Positions 1 to 12,192 of a DNA stretch of 64,000 nt are shown here, one piece after another; position 1 is the stretch's first letter, and every line of letters begins with the position of its first letter. Origin of the DNA: Leucocoprinus leucothites (lineage: Eukaryota > Basidiomycota > Agaricomycetes > Agaricales > Agaricaceae); the NCBI GenBank assembly GCA_013368445.1, contig JAACJO010000010.1, positions 868,001 through 932,000 on the forward strand, read 5' to 3'. The notes under the pieces are model-generated. The model was not told the origin of the DNA, did no database searches, and worked only from the letters and a program-made list of their open reading frames with translations. The translations under genes and the position numbers were made by a program.

Positions 1-62
1 ACCAGGATAGCATACAACCCCAACCTTACGGGCGGTATCTCAAAAGATAGTTTTGGTGCCAT
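1..62 (-). CDS. possible 5' end of a gene leaving the left edge
   Basis: On the minus strand an ATG at 62 opens a frame (begins MAPKLSFEIPPVRLG) with no stop before the window edge. Upstream on that strand lie a TTTATATC element (about 203-210) and a pyrimidine-rich stretch, the usual look of a fungal promoter and start region. The residues after the prolines turn hydrophobic (LGLYAILV), so the product could be a membrane protein. A GTAAGG at codon 12 could instead be a splice donor. Only 20 codons are visible, so this is a tentative call. Confidence 0.3.
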   Translation of the reverse strand, partial: MAPKLSFEIPPVRLGLYAIL

Positions 63-1020
63 CGAGGAGTCACACCAGTAGGAAGTTTGTGCAGGCCGAA
101 TTCGCAGACTGAGTTTGGCAGGAGCCCTCAGGGTAGTCAAGCGAAGGGGAAGAGCAAGGAGTGACAGCAAGACACCAGGACACCAGGGACGCTGCTGAAG
201 AGATATAAAAACGCGGCGGTAGATGAAGGGAAGGCAGACACGAGGGAGATGGATGGATGCGTGAAGTTATCAACGAGGCCTTTCAAGTCCAGGCCTCAAG
301 GCGTAAGCTTGCCCTGAGAGAATCATGCACCTATTGGTGATTTGTCGTATGATTTCAATATTTGCCTGCCGGAGAAGATACTCTCGGTGTAACGACGGTA
401 GACGATGGAAGGAAATAGGAACCAGGAAACATTATTAGACTTGTAATAACAACGAACTTTTGCCGAGTCGGAATGGAATTCTCGTTGTTCGACTCCCGAG
501 AAGGCCTAAGATAAGAATTGTACGAGAGCGAGCTGGACCAAATGACGAATTGGCCACCTTCACAAGTCGCAGGATTGAAAGACAACGTCTAGCATTAACC
601 ACAAAGCAAGGCATGGAAGCAAAGCTCTCAGCGGACTTGAAATATATGGAAATTACGTCATTAAAGAGTACTTACTGATGACAGCACCTAACAGACACAC
701 GAGCCTGCACCGAGTCCAATGTCGATTACCGGTAACCACTTAGAGAGAATAAGAGATGTATCATCGCGTCAGGAGTACAGATTAGCCACATAAACCCTAG
801 TAAAATTGGAATCCAGTTGATAAATACAGATTCCAACGGAAGTTCGAGAGGGTCCTATGATAGTTTGCGCGGAACACCGGAGGCAAAGCAACAAAATAAC
901 AATAGGAACTAGTTCATGAATATGTAGTAGATGAAATTAGTAGAGATATAATCCAAGCGTTGGTCCATGACAGGACCATTTTCTCTATTTCAACTTACGG
1001 ACCGTGTTTCTGAAACTGGT
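63..1020. other. intergenic, no gene seen
   Basis: This stretch holds the presumed promoter of the gene running off the left edge and the 3' flank of the methyltransferase gene. The short open frames (for example 460-678) have no recognisable domain or supporting splice structure. Confidence 0.5.
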
Positions 1021-2301
1021 TCATTGAGTCGTGCCCGGGGTAGGATGTGAGGGAGGGTCCTGGATGAAGGCGTTGGTCCCTTTCACGTTGATGAAGGAGT
1101 ACTCGGCAAGGTCAGAGGTTGCGTCACGGTTGAAGTTCAGATATACAAGGTTAGGCTGTGAAATATATGTTAGGGGCTGTAATGAGGGTTTAGGCTTGGT
1201 GCATACCTCTGTCCAGAAGGGCCTCAAACCAGCCTCCTCAAGCATCTCCCACCATTGAAGGATCTCCTCAAACGATTTGTGCCACAAGTGTAGCTCGATC
1301 TGGAGCTGACCGAACGGTAATGGCTTGCCGCTTTCCAAGTAGGGTTTGACCATAGATACGAGCGTCGTAAACTCCCAGCTCTCGATATCAATCTTCAGGA
1401 TATCAATGAAATCATGGCCTAAATAGCTGGCATAAACATGGACCCGCAACGAGGTATGACAAGTGTAATACGAACCATTGAGCTTCATAAGGGTGTCAAG
1501 TGTATACATGGGTGGCTTGTCCTCAGGACCATGCTTATCTTCGCCACTGAGACCATAAGCCCTGAAATGAGTACGATGCTCGTTCTCCCTAGGAATTTCA
1601 GGGCCGAAAGACTTCACACTGAAATCGTAGCCCCAAATTTCGCAGTAATTGGTATTTCTCAATATCTCGGCCTCGAAGGAGGATTCATAGTTAATGCCTA
1701 TATGGGGTAAGATCAATACATTGACGCGTGTCATGAGTCGAACAAAGCGCCGCACCAAAAGAATAGACCACGCAATTGGGTTTGTCGCGGACGCGAGATA
1801 ATCCACACACCCATTTTCCACCGTCACCGAGAGCACCATGGCGCTCAACTTCGTGGGGGCAGTTGAATGCCGCTGGGAAGAAGTCCCCTACACGCCACGT
1901 ATGCGAAATTAAACACCAAACAAACAGAAGGAGCACATAGACGCACAGACAGTGTAGGGTGGCCAAGGGGCTTTATCCTCAGGAAAGCTGTATAGAACGT
2001 GATATTGATGTCAGCGTTCCGGAAATTTTCCAAACAATTCTGAGAAAGCAATAACAGCTTACGCAGCAATATCTTTCGGACTTGGCCCAAACTTTTCGAT
2101 GAGAACTTTGCGGTCCTTGAGCACCTTGTCATAGATGCGGTGTGCACGTTCCATGCGGTTGGGTAAGTCATTATCAGTCATGGTAAAGAGCGGCGGGGCG
2201 ATTCCCTCATGTTGAATGGGAACGAGTAGGTATAGAGTAGTGGCTAGTACAGCCAAGATGAGAATAGAGTAGCGGGGATGTCGTTGCCAAACGCCGGGCA
2301 T
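1021..2301 (-). CDS. METTL24-like membrane-anchored methyltransferase
   Basis: Spliced model of six exons: 2301-2063, 1987-1947, 1887-1756, 1697-1476, 1418-1207, 1155-1021, giving 326 residues with all phases consistent. Residues 10-26 form one hydrophobic segment near the N-terminus (ILILAVLATTLYLLV), so the protein is probably a type II membrane protein of the secretory pathway. The rest matches the METTL24/Methyltransf_22 family: WDFFPAAFNCPHEVERHG, LGDGGKWVCGL, then DILKIDIESWEF, the acidic strand-4 motif of FkbM-like SAM-dependent methyltransferases, then a conserved PNLVYLNF..DLAEYSF tail. Exon 2 is a 41-nt micro-exon coding for APWPPYTV; without it the WDFFP motif cannot be built. The substrate is unknown. 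METTL24 relatives are usually annotated only as putative methyltransferases. Confidence 0.85.
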
Positions 2302-5300
2302 GATGAGTGACGGAGGTTAAGAAATCACAGAAGAGATACCTCCAGCAGTTGAATGTGGAGGGAGAGGTAAGGAAAAAAGATGGTGAAAGTTGACGTTAAG
2401 CTAAGGAATATTCCGAAGTAGGGCGGCGAGAAAGTCTATGCCTTTGTTGTCCAGTGTTTGTACTCTGATTTGCCAAGGCTTCTGACCGGACTCGTCTCCA
2501 CATCCCCATTGTTTCCGGAGCAACAGCCCCCTTTAGCTGTGACAACGATACTCCAAGCTCCACTCTCTATTTACGGCCATTAGGAAACAGTCGGAAAGGG
2601 ATGCGTCGTCGGGCGGCCATTCCTCAGGCCTCAGTGTTCGCAGCAGTCCCTTTCAGATTTCTCTTGGTGCTTCCACGGCGTCTGTGTTGGAAAATTTTCC
2701 ATGGCTGATGCCATACCCACGTTCGTCAGCTCAAATCTAATTTGACGGCGTTGGTACCTGCAAACAGGATCACATGGAACCCACGTAACACCCCCAACGT
2801 CAGAGATAGTAGAGACTGTAAGAGACCGAGCATGCGGTTGCACGACGTTAGCCGATGATTCCATCCCAAAACATAGGTATCTCACTGACGACATGAAACG
2901 GGGAAATGTTATTCAAGCACTGGGCGCTGTTTGCTCTCAAATCACTAGAAAATTCTGTGTCTGATATCGGGAACCAGTCGCTCAGTGATCTATATCTCAC
3001 CCCTATTCCACAGTAACGAAGAGGAGAGCAATCTCATCGATGGATACACACGGACATGTACCCAACCTGTGCTCAACCTGTGCTCACTCCCGAGGAAGAC
3101 ATAAGAAAACCATATGGATTTACCCCGGATAGCTCTCTCCTCTCATTGAGGTGATATAAATATTTTACCGATCCGTTGATTTTAGTTTTGTCCTCCGAAT
3201 TGCCAGAACTCGACCTGTCCTAACTACCGACATCATCTCATCCCGAAGAAATTGACGTCATTCCAAAAACTCAGGTGACCTTAGCACATAGGATGTGAGC
3301 ACAGACCCTCACAAAAGCAGATGCAAAAGCTCTGCCATAACTCCATCATCAGCCTGATTCAGCCGAACTCCTAACACATTCGAGCGGAAAACAACTCACT
3401 GCTTGGCAGCCTCCCTCGACGGCGCATGCGCAGGTACCACAACAAATCTCTGTAAACCATTCCATCAAACACGATTCCCCTTCTTTCTTCTCTGGCTGGC
3501 CATCCAATTCGTTTTGTTCGGCCAAGCCCGGAGCTGAAGAGCATTCACTAGGTTAATCAAAGTCTACTGCAGGCTAGATAGTGAATCGACAGAAAACTCA
3601 CTCATACGCATAGAGATCTGGAGTTGTTCTTCGACTAACTGATAGGCCATGGAGGACGGTTATTACATTGAAGTCGGAAAGACGTTTCTTCCTTTAATCC
3701 TCAGACATAGTCGTCTCCTGCACAGGTGACGCAGACAGGCTGATATTTTACATTGAATTTCTAAGGACGCAGTGCTTGAGTCGCCACGGAGACTTTTGAC
3801 TGGTGGACCAAAACATGATGCCTTGAATGATCTACCCAGCCTCGCGCCCATACATACTCGAACCTCCACAGGGCATGGGGAAGTATCTTTGTCCCGGCTC
3901 ACTGAAATCAATGATAAGTCTAACTAAAACACTCCACTTCCTTTTATCCCCAAAAGTAAAGCGCAACACGATTGTACTTGGGTATGAGCAAGATCTGATC
4001 ATAGTCCAACCATCATCATAGTGATGCATAGCACATCAACGCCTCCATCAACCAATCGTGCCACAATCATGACCGGATCACAACTTTATGAATTTGTACC
4101 TCGCTAAATAGACACTTTGAACTAAACCTTGGACAAGAAACGTGCCAGATCTCACCACTTAGCCTGAGTACGCTGCGGCACCGAACATTCAACTTATTTC
4201 TAGGCGGACACCCACATCCACACACACCATATCATGGTCTAAAAATAACATGTCATCCAGTGCGCCCGGAAATGATGCGTCAAACCAAGGATAAAGCACT
4301 GGGAATGTTCACACATTGGGTGTAGCGGTTCCACAGCATTGCGATGGAGTCGACATCATTTGATTCATAGTTCCATGAATTCCAGGACAAGCTCTTAACA
4401 CGACTATCACTTTCACCATCCATCCAACAATAGCCGAGCAGTAGCGTAGGAAGTAGGACATTCAATGCTAAGTCCCGGCACTGACTAAAAACAATGAATA
4501 TCAGAACCAGAACAACGGCATCAAGCCTTCGTCAGCATCGGAAGACACTACTTACCAATGTTTAATATACCTCCCATACAGGCACAGAATCCCTGCAGAG
4601 TTTTGAATGTTTTTTGGATCAGTCTCTACCACTGTGAGATCAGTTGAATAGGCAGAAAGCAAGACTAACGTTCATAGATTCAGATTTATGATGTACCGGC
4701 TTTTGCTTCTGCCTAGTACTATCATCATCTTGGCTGGCGCCGTTCGAGACTGGGTCTAAATGCACTGGATTAATTCTTTTGGTAGACTGCCTCTCCAACT
4801 CGGAGTAGATGGTGCCGAGGGCTCACTGGGCGGTTGTAAAGCTTTCGGCTGGTCAGAGACCAAAGGAGCAATCATTGTAGTACAGTGATAATGAGCAGCA
4901 GTAAGTAAGTGAAGCTGTTGATTTTCTTTACTAGAATACATCTATAGTACTGGCAGTTGGAGAGGCTGAAGTCATCCTGACTTACTCATCCGAGCCCAAG
5001 TATACCATGGTACCCCAGTGACCTGACGAAACTCGGATAAAGGGGAGACCAACCACCTTGTCTAGGGGAGGAAAGGGCTTGGCGAAGAATGAATTAATGA
5101 AGGTTTACGACGTGAGTCCGATCCGATTCAGGTGAAGATGGAATCAAACAGGATGAATACTTTCACCTTGAGTGAGCCAGGGGAAAGTCACGGCTGAGCG
5201 GCCTAGATTCCAAAAATGAGCGGCGATTGAATTATATAAACTCCGCTCTGCATTGCTTGAGGAGCAGCGTGTACTCGATATTCTTTCAAATTCGACTCTC

Positions 5301-6321
5301 CGTACCCTTACTATCCTCATTCAATATTCAGGTCTCATGATGATGGGGAGCTTCCCGTCCTTGAACTTGTCGCTCCAACTCTGGGATTCTTGATTCTTGA
5401 CTCATGCCCTAGTTCAATTAGTTTATACTAGTCCTCTTGTTTCTGATGCTACTTTATGCCGCCATGCACTTCTATCAACGCGGAAGCAACAACCATTCTA
5501 GTTAACATCATCTTCTCAGGGCGACTGTAAGAAGATTTGACACTCTCAGGTTCTTTGGAGAGAAATCCACATGCTAGGGAACGGGGGAAAGCTTATTCCA
5601 CTCGGTAAGGGTATGGTCTTCCAAGTCTGGACAATAACGTGTTTTGGGGCCTACTACAATTATAATTACTCTTCCGAGCCCTACCCAGTAGGCGGCCTCC
5701 CTCAAGCATTCAAGCACGTTTATCTCATATCGAGAATATGCCTTTTAGGAGGTGGCCTTATCCTACAAAGATTCTTCGGCCTTACTGCAAGGGAACTCAT
5801 TCGGGGCTCTTTGAACAAGAGGAATTGTTGTTGCGATTACTCAATACCCGAGGGAAATAGGCCCGCGGTCAATCATAGGCGCGCAACACAGTCGACGGTC
5901 ACACCTCTCGGGTTGATTCGTGGAAACCTTGAGCCCGTTGGGCCGAACGTTCCTCATGGGATGCAACGGTGGCCGTTCTTGACGGCCTTTGGCCTTCTAT
6001 TTTCCTCGCCCCTCAGCTTCTTGAACCTCATTGCTTTGGTTCTTTCTAGCGCCTGCTGTACCATCAGTCACAGAAGCCAAGATAATCCTGGCATGGCTAG
6101 AGCAAGTAATTGTCACGGTGATTATGGTTATTTTTAATAGATGGATCCCGTCCAGAAAAGCTGCGATTATCGAAATCGCGATTACTGCTAGTACTGGCTA
6201 TTAGTCATGTGGGCTTTCGAAGATCCTGGTCGGACTCAAATACGGTAGCAATAGCTGAGCAACCATTTCCTTATACTGCCGCCTCTTGATACCTCTCAGA
6301 TTTTCATTCGCCCTGTTCTTC
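2302..6321. other. long gene-poor interval (4 kb)
   Basis: No frame of convincing composition or domain was found on either strand. A promoter-like block sits at 5228-5340: ATTATATAAACT followed by a pyrimidine-rich leader, but the ATG triplet after it (about 5338) opens only a short frame. The longest frame, 5571-6137 (+, 188 residues), has a patchy, non-protein-like composition. Its part after the ATG at 5961 resembles a signal peptide, but I could not splice it to anything. This may be decayed sequence or unrecognised non-coding transcription units. Confidence 0.45.
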
Positions 6322-8148
6322 ATGATGACCATGGTGGTAAACGCCAGATCCCATCCATGTCCGACCAGCAAGTGAGAATGACAGCCTGGCGGTACCCTCA
6401 GAATTGGCATAACTCATCGATGGTCCAACAGATATTCCCCATCCGCATCCGCGTTTACAGCTACCTTTCCGGTACCTTTTGCTGGTACATTTGGTACTGG
6501 TGCACCGGGCCCATCCCCCTCTACAAACTCTGTGGCTTCATCTTCAACGGCTGCTATTGCTGCTGGAGGTTTAACGTCTAGTAATACGCATGGTGCAGGC
6601 ACTGCGCCAATTATTGGGCTCAGCGTATCTGTTGGAATTTTACTGATCCTCGTCATATGTCTGTCTCTTCTCTTATGCATGAGACGCCGCCATCGGCGTG
6701 AGAACACCCTGGACCCTAGAGACACTCAACCTAACAATCTTTACAACACTGGAACCACTAAAACTCCTGCACGGCTCAACCTTGAAACTGCTCCCAAGAC
6801 TACCGTGAATGATGCATCTGACGTCGAAGCGTCTGCTTCATCTGCATTCCCACTCGAGAAGTTTAACTCTGCTTCTGGTCTCACAGCTCCTGAGGGAACC
6901 CCCTTGACCTCAGGACCTATGATATCCGAAACCACTCCTTCCGTCCAGGAAGATCATCATCCCGAGATCGATGCCCTCGTGAACACGGGTAGGCTAACAA
7001 AGAAAGAGGTGGCGCAGATTGCGCCTATGAAACCGAAACCAGACCAAGTCTTATTGGGCTACAACCCTACACTCGACGAAAAGCGCCCGCAGGAGATTAA
7101 GGAATATCTGCAGTAGGTTGTTTACAGCACTTGTGCCAAACGTCACGAGTTCAGCTGATTTAACACAGGAAACACCGCATCCAATTTGTCATTGATAATT
7201 CTGGATCTGTACATCTCCCGTGTTGTTTGGCCATGTAGGATATACCTGACCATGAACTACCTCTAGATGTCTGGGTCTCGCTGGGACGAAACCAGGGATG
7301 CTCTCTTTCAGATCGCTGATCATGCGCTCAATATCCACTCAGACAATGTGGAGATTCGCTTTTTCAATCCTACGATTCAGTCTGCGCATCTCAAAGTGAA
7401 GGTGCGGAATTAATATATGTATACATTTATTCTGGCAGGAGCACATGTTATTATGACAGGGCACTGACGAGGTAATGCGTATTTTCGAGGACGTTCATCC
7501 TGGCGGTAAGGGTCCACTTTCTATTTTTACCGGGTGCACATATTTTCTAATATACACAACAAAGGTGGAACACCAATGGGTGATGTCCTTGAGGACGTCC
7601 TCAACAAGCAGATTGATCGACTGGATAATGCCAACCAACACGGCAAATACAGGTTTGAGCTGCCACTGGATATCATAGTCCTCACAGATGGCGTTCCGAG
7701 TAAAGATCTATCCGCTACTCTAAGATGAACCGTTATTCACTCTACATCGCGTTTAGACTCCGATTCCCCTCCTGCTCCTGTTATTGAGCGGGCAGCCATA
7801 CAAATGAGGAACAAGAAACATCACCCAAATTGTATTGGTATTCAGTTTGTGCAGATAGAAAACGACCCTGCTGCAGCGCCTATCCTCCTTTCCCTTATCG
7901 ACAGCCCTGAACATGTACGTGGATCAGTGCGTTTCGTTGTTCTGAGTTCTAACTGATAAATCGATTGTGGATATTAGAATATGGTGGATACAATCAGTTA
8001 TAGCAGCTACATGGAACGAGGTGGCGGGAAACTGACTGGTGCCATGCTAGAGGAAATTATTCTTGGTGGTCTCCATCCCAATCTGCGCTCTCACTGGAAT
8101 CGTTATCGATTACAGCAGCGTCAGAGTACGGGGAACGACATATATTAG
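6322..8148 (+). CDS. single-pass membrane protein with C-terminal VWA domain
   Basis: Model: 6322-6336, 6385-7112, 7169-7208, 7267-7401, 7460-7505, 7565-7699, 7757-7914, 7978-8148; 475 residues, all phases consistent. A short Ser/Thr/Pro-rich N-terminal part (about residues 20-75) precedes one transmembrane helix (IIGLSVSVGILLILVICLSL), basic residues (RRRHRR), a 140-residue acidic cytoplasmic linker and a von Willebrand factor A domain. All MIDAS metal-site elements are visible: DNSGSMS, the Thr in GGTPMGD, and LTDGVP. The domain ends with the fungal VWA signature GGKLTGAMLEEIILGGLHPN. The in-frame TGA at 7726 lies inside the 57-nt intron 7700-7756, so the gene is intact. The start is the weakest point: ACCATGG context at 6328-6334, no signal peptide. 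A longer N-terminus from exons further upstream is possible. Likely a membrane-tethered metal-dependent adhesion or scaffolding protein. Confidence 0.7.
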
Positions 8149-9097
8149 AGGGTGCGAAACCATCCGCGCTTTTATTCTTGGAATACCCTATCCGATGTAT
8201 CGTTCGGGGAATCGGGGCACTATATTTCTTGTCTGTTAGAATTTTCACTCTGAAGCCCTGTATATTTTGATCTTCTACGTATGAAATTGGCCTGTTCGCC
8301 TCAGCAGTGCCGGAATAAAATTTCAGACCGGTGTGATGCATTCAGATATAGAAAGACTCCAGGGGCATATCACCTGGCACTTACGAACCCGTGCTGCCAA
8401 TATGACACATTTACAACGTCGAGTATGGGTCCTATTACTGGATGACCACTACTATTCAGACAAGAAGAAATCAAATCTATGAAAGAAGACGAGAGAATGG
8501 CACATGGCTAATTTAGATATAGAACAGAAGTTCTACTCCTTAGTTCGACGAAATTTGAATGTGGTTGGTAGCCGTTTGGCTGTATTTTCGAAGGATGTAG
8601 TAGATATTATACTCGGAGAACTAGTATGTCCAGTCCCAGTCATGAAATTGGGAGAATCGGTTCCACATCCATGCAAGTATGACGTATAGTGCCAAGGCTG
8701 GCGATGAAGAACCCTTCCAATTTAGATAGGTATAACGGCAAGAAAACCTAAATCGCCACAAATCTACTCGGAAAAGCGCACGCACACATGTAAAGAATCT
8801 AGCAAACGTTATCAGGCCTAACAGCACCCGAGTACAATACACATGGGATGTTTACGCGTACAGAAACGTAACAAAAATTAAACAGCAAGGAAAACGAAAT
8901 TCGAAAGACTAGCGATACACCTTTCAAAAAAAAAACTGGTACGTCTTGTAATTACATTTTTATCACCCAAATGACCCAACAGAAAGACCACTCAAGGCGA
9001 TCAGAAATATGAAGCAGAATCAAGGAAAACCGGAAGGTGAAGGCGTAAAGAAGCAAGCGCACAATTCATATCCACATCAGTCATGTAAACGTCGTCA
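8149..9097. other. intergenic, no gene seen
   Basis: This is the convergent interval between the VWA gene and the F-box gene. It holds short A/T-rich runs (for example around 8930) and presumably the two 3' ends. The frames at 8057-8341 (-) and 8504-8689 (+) have no recognisable features. Confidence 0.5.
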
Positions 9098-10940
9098 TTA
9101 CCAATTCGGTTGCGGCAGCGGCGGTCTCGCCAACCTTCCCCTCTCCCAAATCTCACAAATCGAATCTTCCCAGTACGAATACCTCCCTCTTTCCATGACC
9201 AACTCAACCTCTCCAAAATACAACCTCAACTCTTCACCAGAAACTGTTGACTGACACCCCTGCATTACGAGTTTCTTCAACGCCACGCCGTTATTCGCTC
9301 TTACATTCGCGAAAAACAAGAGCGGTTCAAGGTCTTCGGGTGTATAAGGCTCGAAAGCATGATCGTAGAAATCGGGATGATGGTATGGATGTGTGATGTG
9401 TAATTCTTCGAGGAGCGGCGCAATACGAAAGCGTGGTCGGCTGAGCGGTGAGGGGGATGATGACGGTGCCCACCGCCTTGCATCCCTGGCGGTACGGGGT
9501 CGGGAGGGTGCCGTTTTGTTCTGACCCGACCGTCGCTGCCGTGGCTTCGGTTCAAACTGAATCAGTAGGCTACAGAGCCTCTCTAGATCCGAATGAATAG
9601 CCTTTGACACTCGAAGAATCTTCAATGCAGGTAACATACACAGAAGGTCTTCATCAATGATGTCCCCATATTTGCTCCATCTCGTATCAGGGCAGTAATT
9701 CAGTTCGGTGACGTTGGTAAACTGGCCGAGCGATTTTAACGCTGAGAAGCCTGGTGGTACGGTGTTGGCGTAATAGTAGATCGTGGAACCTTTTACACCA
9801 ACAAGTGTGTCGGCTTCGCAGGTGTGGTCACCATCGAGGAAACATGTGACGTTGATCTTGGTGCAGCGCTGGAGAAGGGAGTGACATTCCTTGCGAGGAA
9901 AGAGGAGATTGCGAAGGTCTGCTTCCCAACCCAGGTTCCAGAGACAGATAGTTGCCTTGGATGGAAGGGAGACATGCTTAAGAAAGGTTAACGGCACCAT
10001 CTCAAACGACCAATCACCGAGCTCCATGTATTGCATGCAGGGCAGTGGTACTGGTTGGCCGAGGTTGTTAGAGTCGAAGATGAAGTCATCCTCGAGGCCC
10101 GCGCCGACAAGGATCAGGGTTTCGAGTTGGGGAGACTGACTCAGGGTATTGAGGAATGTGTGAAGGGGAAGGCGAGCCTCGTCCAACTGATCATACAACG
10201 CAAGATGTTTGAGATTGCGGAAGGTGTCGTGAGGCCACAGGGATATATTGGCCAATACCACTTTCTGTAGAGATGCCATCTCGGCATTAAATATTGGTGG
10301 CAAGACATAAGGCGCCCCGGCGTCGTCCTCATCGCTTGAGATGATAGTCAGGGTTACAAGTTGCGGCGCCGGTTTGGTGAAATATTTCCACGGTGAACAT
10401 CCTTCAGGGCTGAACAGGTGTAGCTCTCGGACGCGGTGTGTGTTGTCAATGATTCCTTGAAGGGCCTTGTCCTCCAAGTTACCGGAATCTTGTGCTTCGG
10501 CACCGTCCGAAACATCAGCAGCGTAAAACACTTCAAGTGGTAGGTCGCCTGACAGAGACAGACATTGGAGCGCCGCCTCATCAGAAATCCTGTTGATGTG
10601 AATAGTACGCCACAGCGAGGGCGTCGATAGAGCCGTGGTGCGCCAATATCGACACACTTGTGTCACTGCTTCCCAATGATGGAAAGATCCGGGAATGGGG
10701 AAAGGAAAAGGTTCCGGGGCAGGCTGGAGCAAGTAGCCAAAGATATGAGCAAGAAGTTCAGGAGGCAGCGTGTTGATGTGAATGAGATTAGGTGTTGACG
10801 GGCCCTTCTCTTTGCTGGTATAAATTTCCGAGACTTGGATGCGCTGGGCGAAGCTGAGCCTCTTGATATCTAATGTGAGCTGGAGATGCGAACAAGGCGA
10901 GCTAGTACAGTACCTTGAACGTCTCCGGGCCCGCCTGCAT
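9098..10940 (-). CDS. F-box protein
   Basis: Large exon 10879-9098 plus a small first exon 10940-10914 (9 residues) give 602 residues. The F-box follows the N-terminal helix: TLPPELLAHIFGYLL at about residues 48-62, then WEAVTQVCRYWRTTALSTPSLW, the conserved second half typical of agaricomycete F-box proteins. The C-terminal 450 residues are a leucine-rich, LRR-like array without a catalytic motif. Such proteins bind SKP1 in SCF ubiquitin ligases and pick substrates through the C-terminal part; the target is unknown. The large exon has no ATG before the F-box, so an upstream ATG and an unusually short 34-nt intron (10913-10880) are inferred. The start is less certain than the rest. A basic, Arg/Pro/Ser-rich insert interrupts the region coded around 9420-9560. 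Confidence 0.8.
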
Positions 10941-11139
10941 CCCGCCGCGTTTGTCTAAGCGCTGAATTGTTCACGATGAGTGCCCCTGGTCGACGGGGGC
11001 GGTCAAATATACAGAAGGAAGGTTGGGAAGGGCGAAGGTGGAAGAAAGACGTCAAGAGGGAATGGGCCAAGAATAGGGCATATCGTGACAGTATGCGTTA
11101 CATCAGGTCCGTCATAGGACGAAGATAAGTAGTCACAAT

Positions 11140-11987
11140 CTAATCCAGGTCTGCTACCGAGCGCTGGCCCTCTTTCTCTCTCTTCTCCCGCCGGCGCTTC
11201 ACATCCCAGTTGTACACACGCGCAGTATTCACCTCCATCACCGTGATCTGCTCTCGCAGAAACTCTAGGTCTTCGATAGTATTTTTCAGTGAGGTCTCTG
11301 CAGCTGCCAGCTTGGACTGGAGCAGCGCGATTGCGGCGGGAATTTTATAAGATAGCATAACGTTAGCCTGAGAATGGATGAGTGCAAGTTCTTTCGTAGA
11401 TATGGAACACATACGCCAAGCCAAAGGTAGACTGTATCACTGTCTTGCAACTCGGCTTCGGCGTACAGTGTGTCGTTGAGTTCAAATGTCATCGTCAGAG
11501 GCTTCGAGGAACTCGACTCCTCATCATCGAGGTCGTCTAGATCATCCTCATCTTCGCCAGAACTGCTCTTTCCTTCCTAGTGAATCATTAGAGGGTGGTA
11601 CCATAAAAATAAGTTATCAAACTCACCCGACGATCCTTCAGGAACTCAACCATATCAAGGGTTTTCTTGATATCCGGAATCTTTTCTTCAAGGCTTGCTC
11701 GTCGCTGCGTCAGAGTTCCGTCCATGTACCGGTACTTTCTACACTTTCATTCATTGTCAATCAAAACAGCCATATTGCGGAGGCAACACTGGCGTACGCG
11801 AGCGCATCCTGGAATCTCTTCAGCGGACCCTCAACCTCAGCATCGGGCCCTCCCAGATAGGATACTATGTTTTCCTAAAGACAATAAGCGTCCACGTTTC
11901 TTGGAGCCATATCTCGCTCACAATAAAAGGCGCTTTTGGAATGCCTCTAGGGTTTTTCTCTTCCGAAAAGACGGGCTGGGAGGCCAT
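11140..11987 (-). CDS. PAC10: prefoldin subunit 3
   Basis: Five exons: 11987-11922, 11874-11798, 11738-11627, 11576-11415, 11367-11140; 214 residues. The product matches the alpha-type prefoldin subunit 3 (VBP1/Pac10): N-terminal NPRGIPKAPFI, a coiled-coil segment with KIPDIKKTLDMVEFLK, a central acidic insert (about residues 92-112), LYAEAELQDSDTVYLWLGANV, the beta-hairpin core of prefoldins, and a second coiled coil ending EDLEFLREQITVMEVNTARV. Prefoldin is the cytosolic hexamer that passes nascent actin and tubulin to the CCT chaperonin. The gene is head to head with MRD1 with 205 bp between start codons. Family assignment is firm. Confidence 0.95.
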
Positions 11988-12192
11988 GGGTTGTTTATGG
12001 ATGTTTGAATAATTGAGTTTGGAAGATGAGATCATTACTCTTGTTCACCCTCGGCGATAACCGAGCGGAGTTTCGTCATCCGTGCCTCGTATTTTCCAAC
12101 TTTTTTTTCTGTTCGTTTTTCACGGTCAGTATTCTCTCTCCTCCTCACCTCATGCACAACGCTTACAGCTTGCAAGTCAGACTATCACGACC
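11988..12192. promoter_or_regulatory. bidirectional promoter, prefoldin 3 / MRD1
   Basis: Only 205 bp separate the divergent start codons of two growth-related genes. The segment is T/C-rich on the MRD1 side (around 12095-12145), as is usual for fungal transcription start regions. No clear TATA box is seen. Co-regulation of the two genes is inferred from spacing alone. Confidence 0.5.

Noticed and set aside
480..505. TTCGACTC-type T-loop suggesting a tRNA gene
   Set aside because: No matching acceptor stem, D arm or anticodon arm could be paired upstream.
5571..6137. 188-residue plus-strand frame as a gene
   Set aside because: Composition is irregular, no domain is recognisable, and no splice partner was found. 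The signal-peptide-like part from 5961 was not enough to call a gene.
7726..7728. In-frame TGA in the VWA coding region, suggesting a pseudogene
   Set aside because: The codon lies inside a well-formed 57-nt intron (GTAAAG at 7700 to TTTAG at 7756). Removing it joins LTDGVP to the next block in frame.
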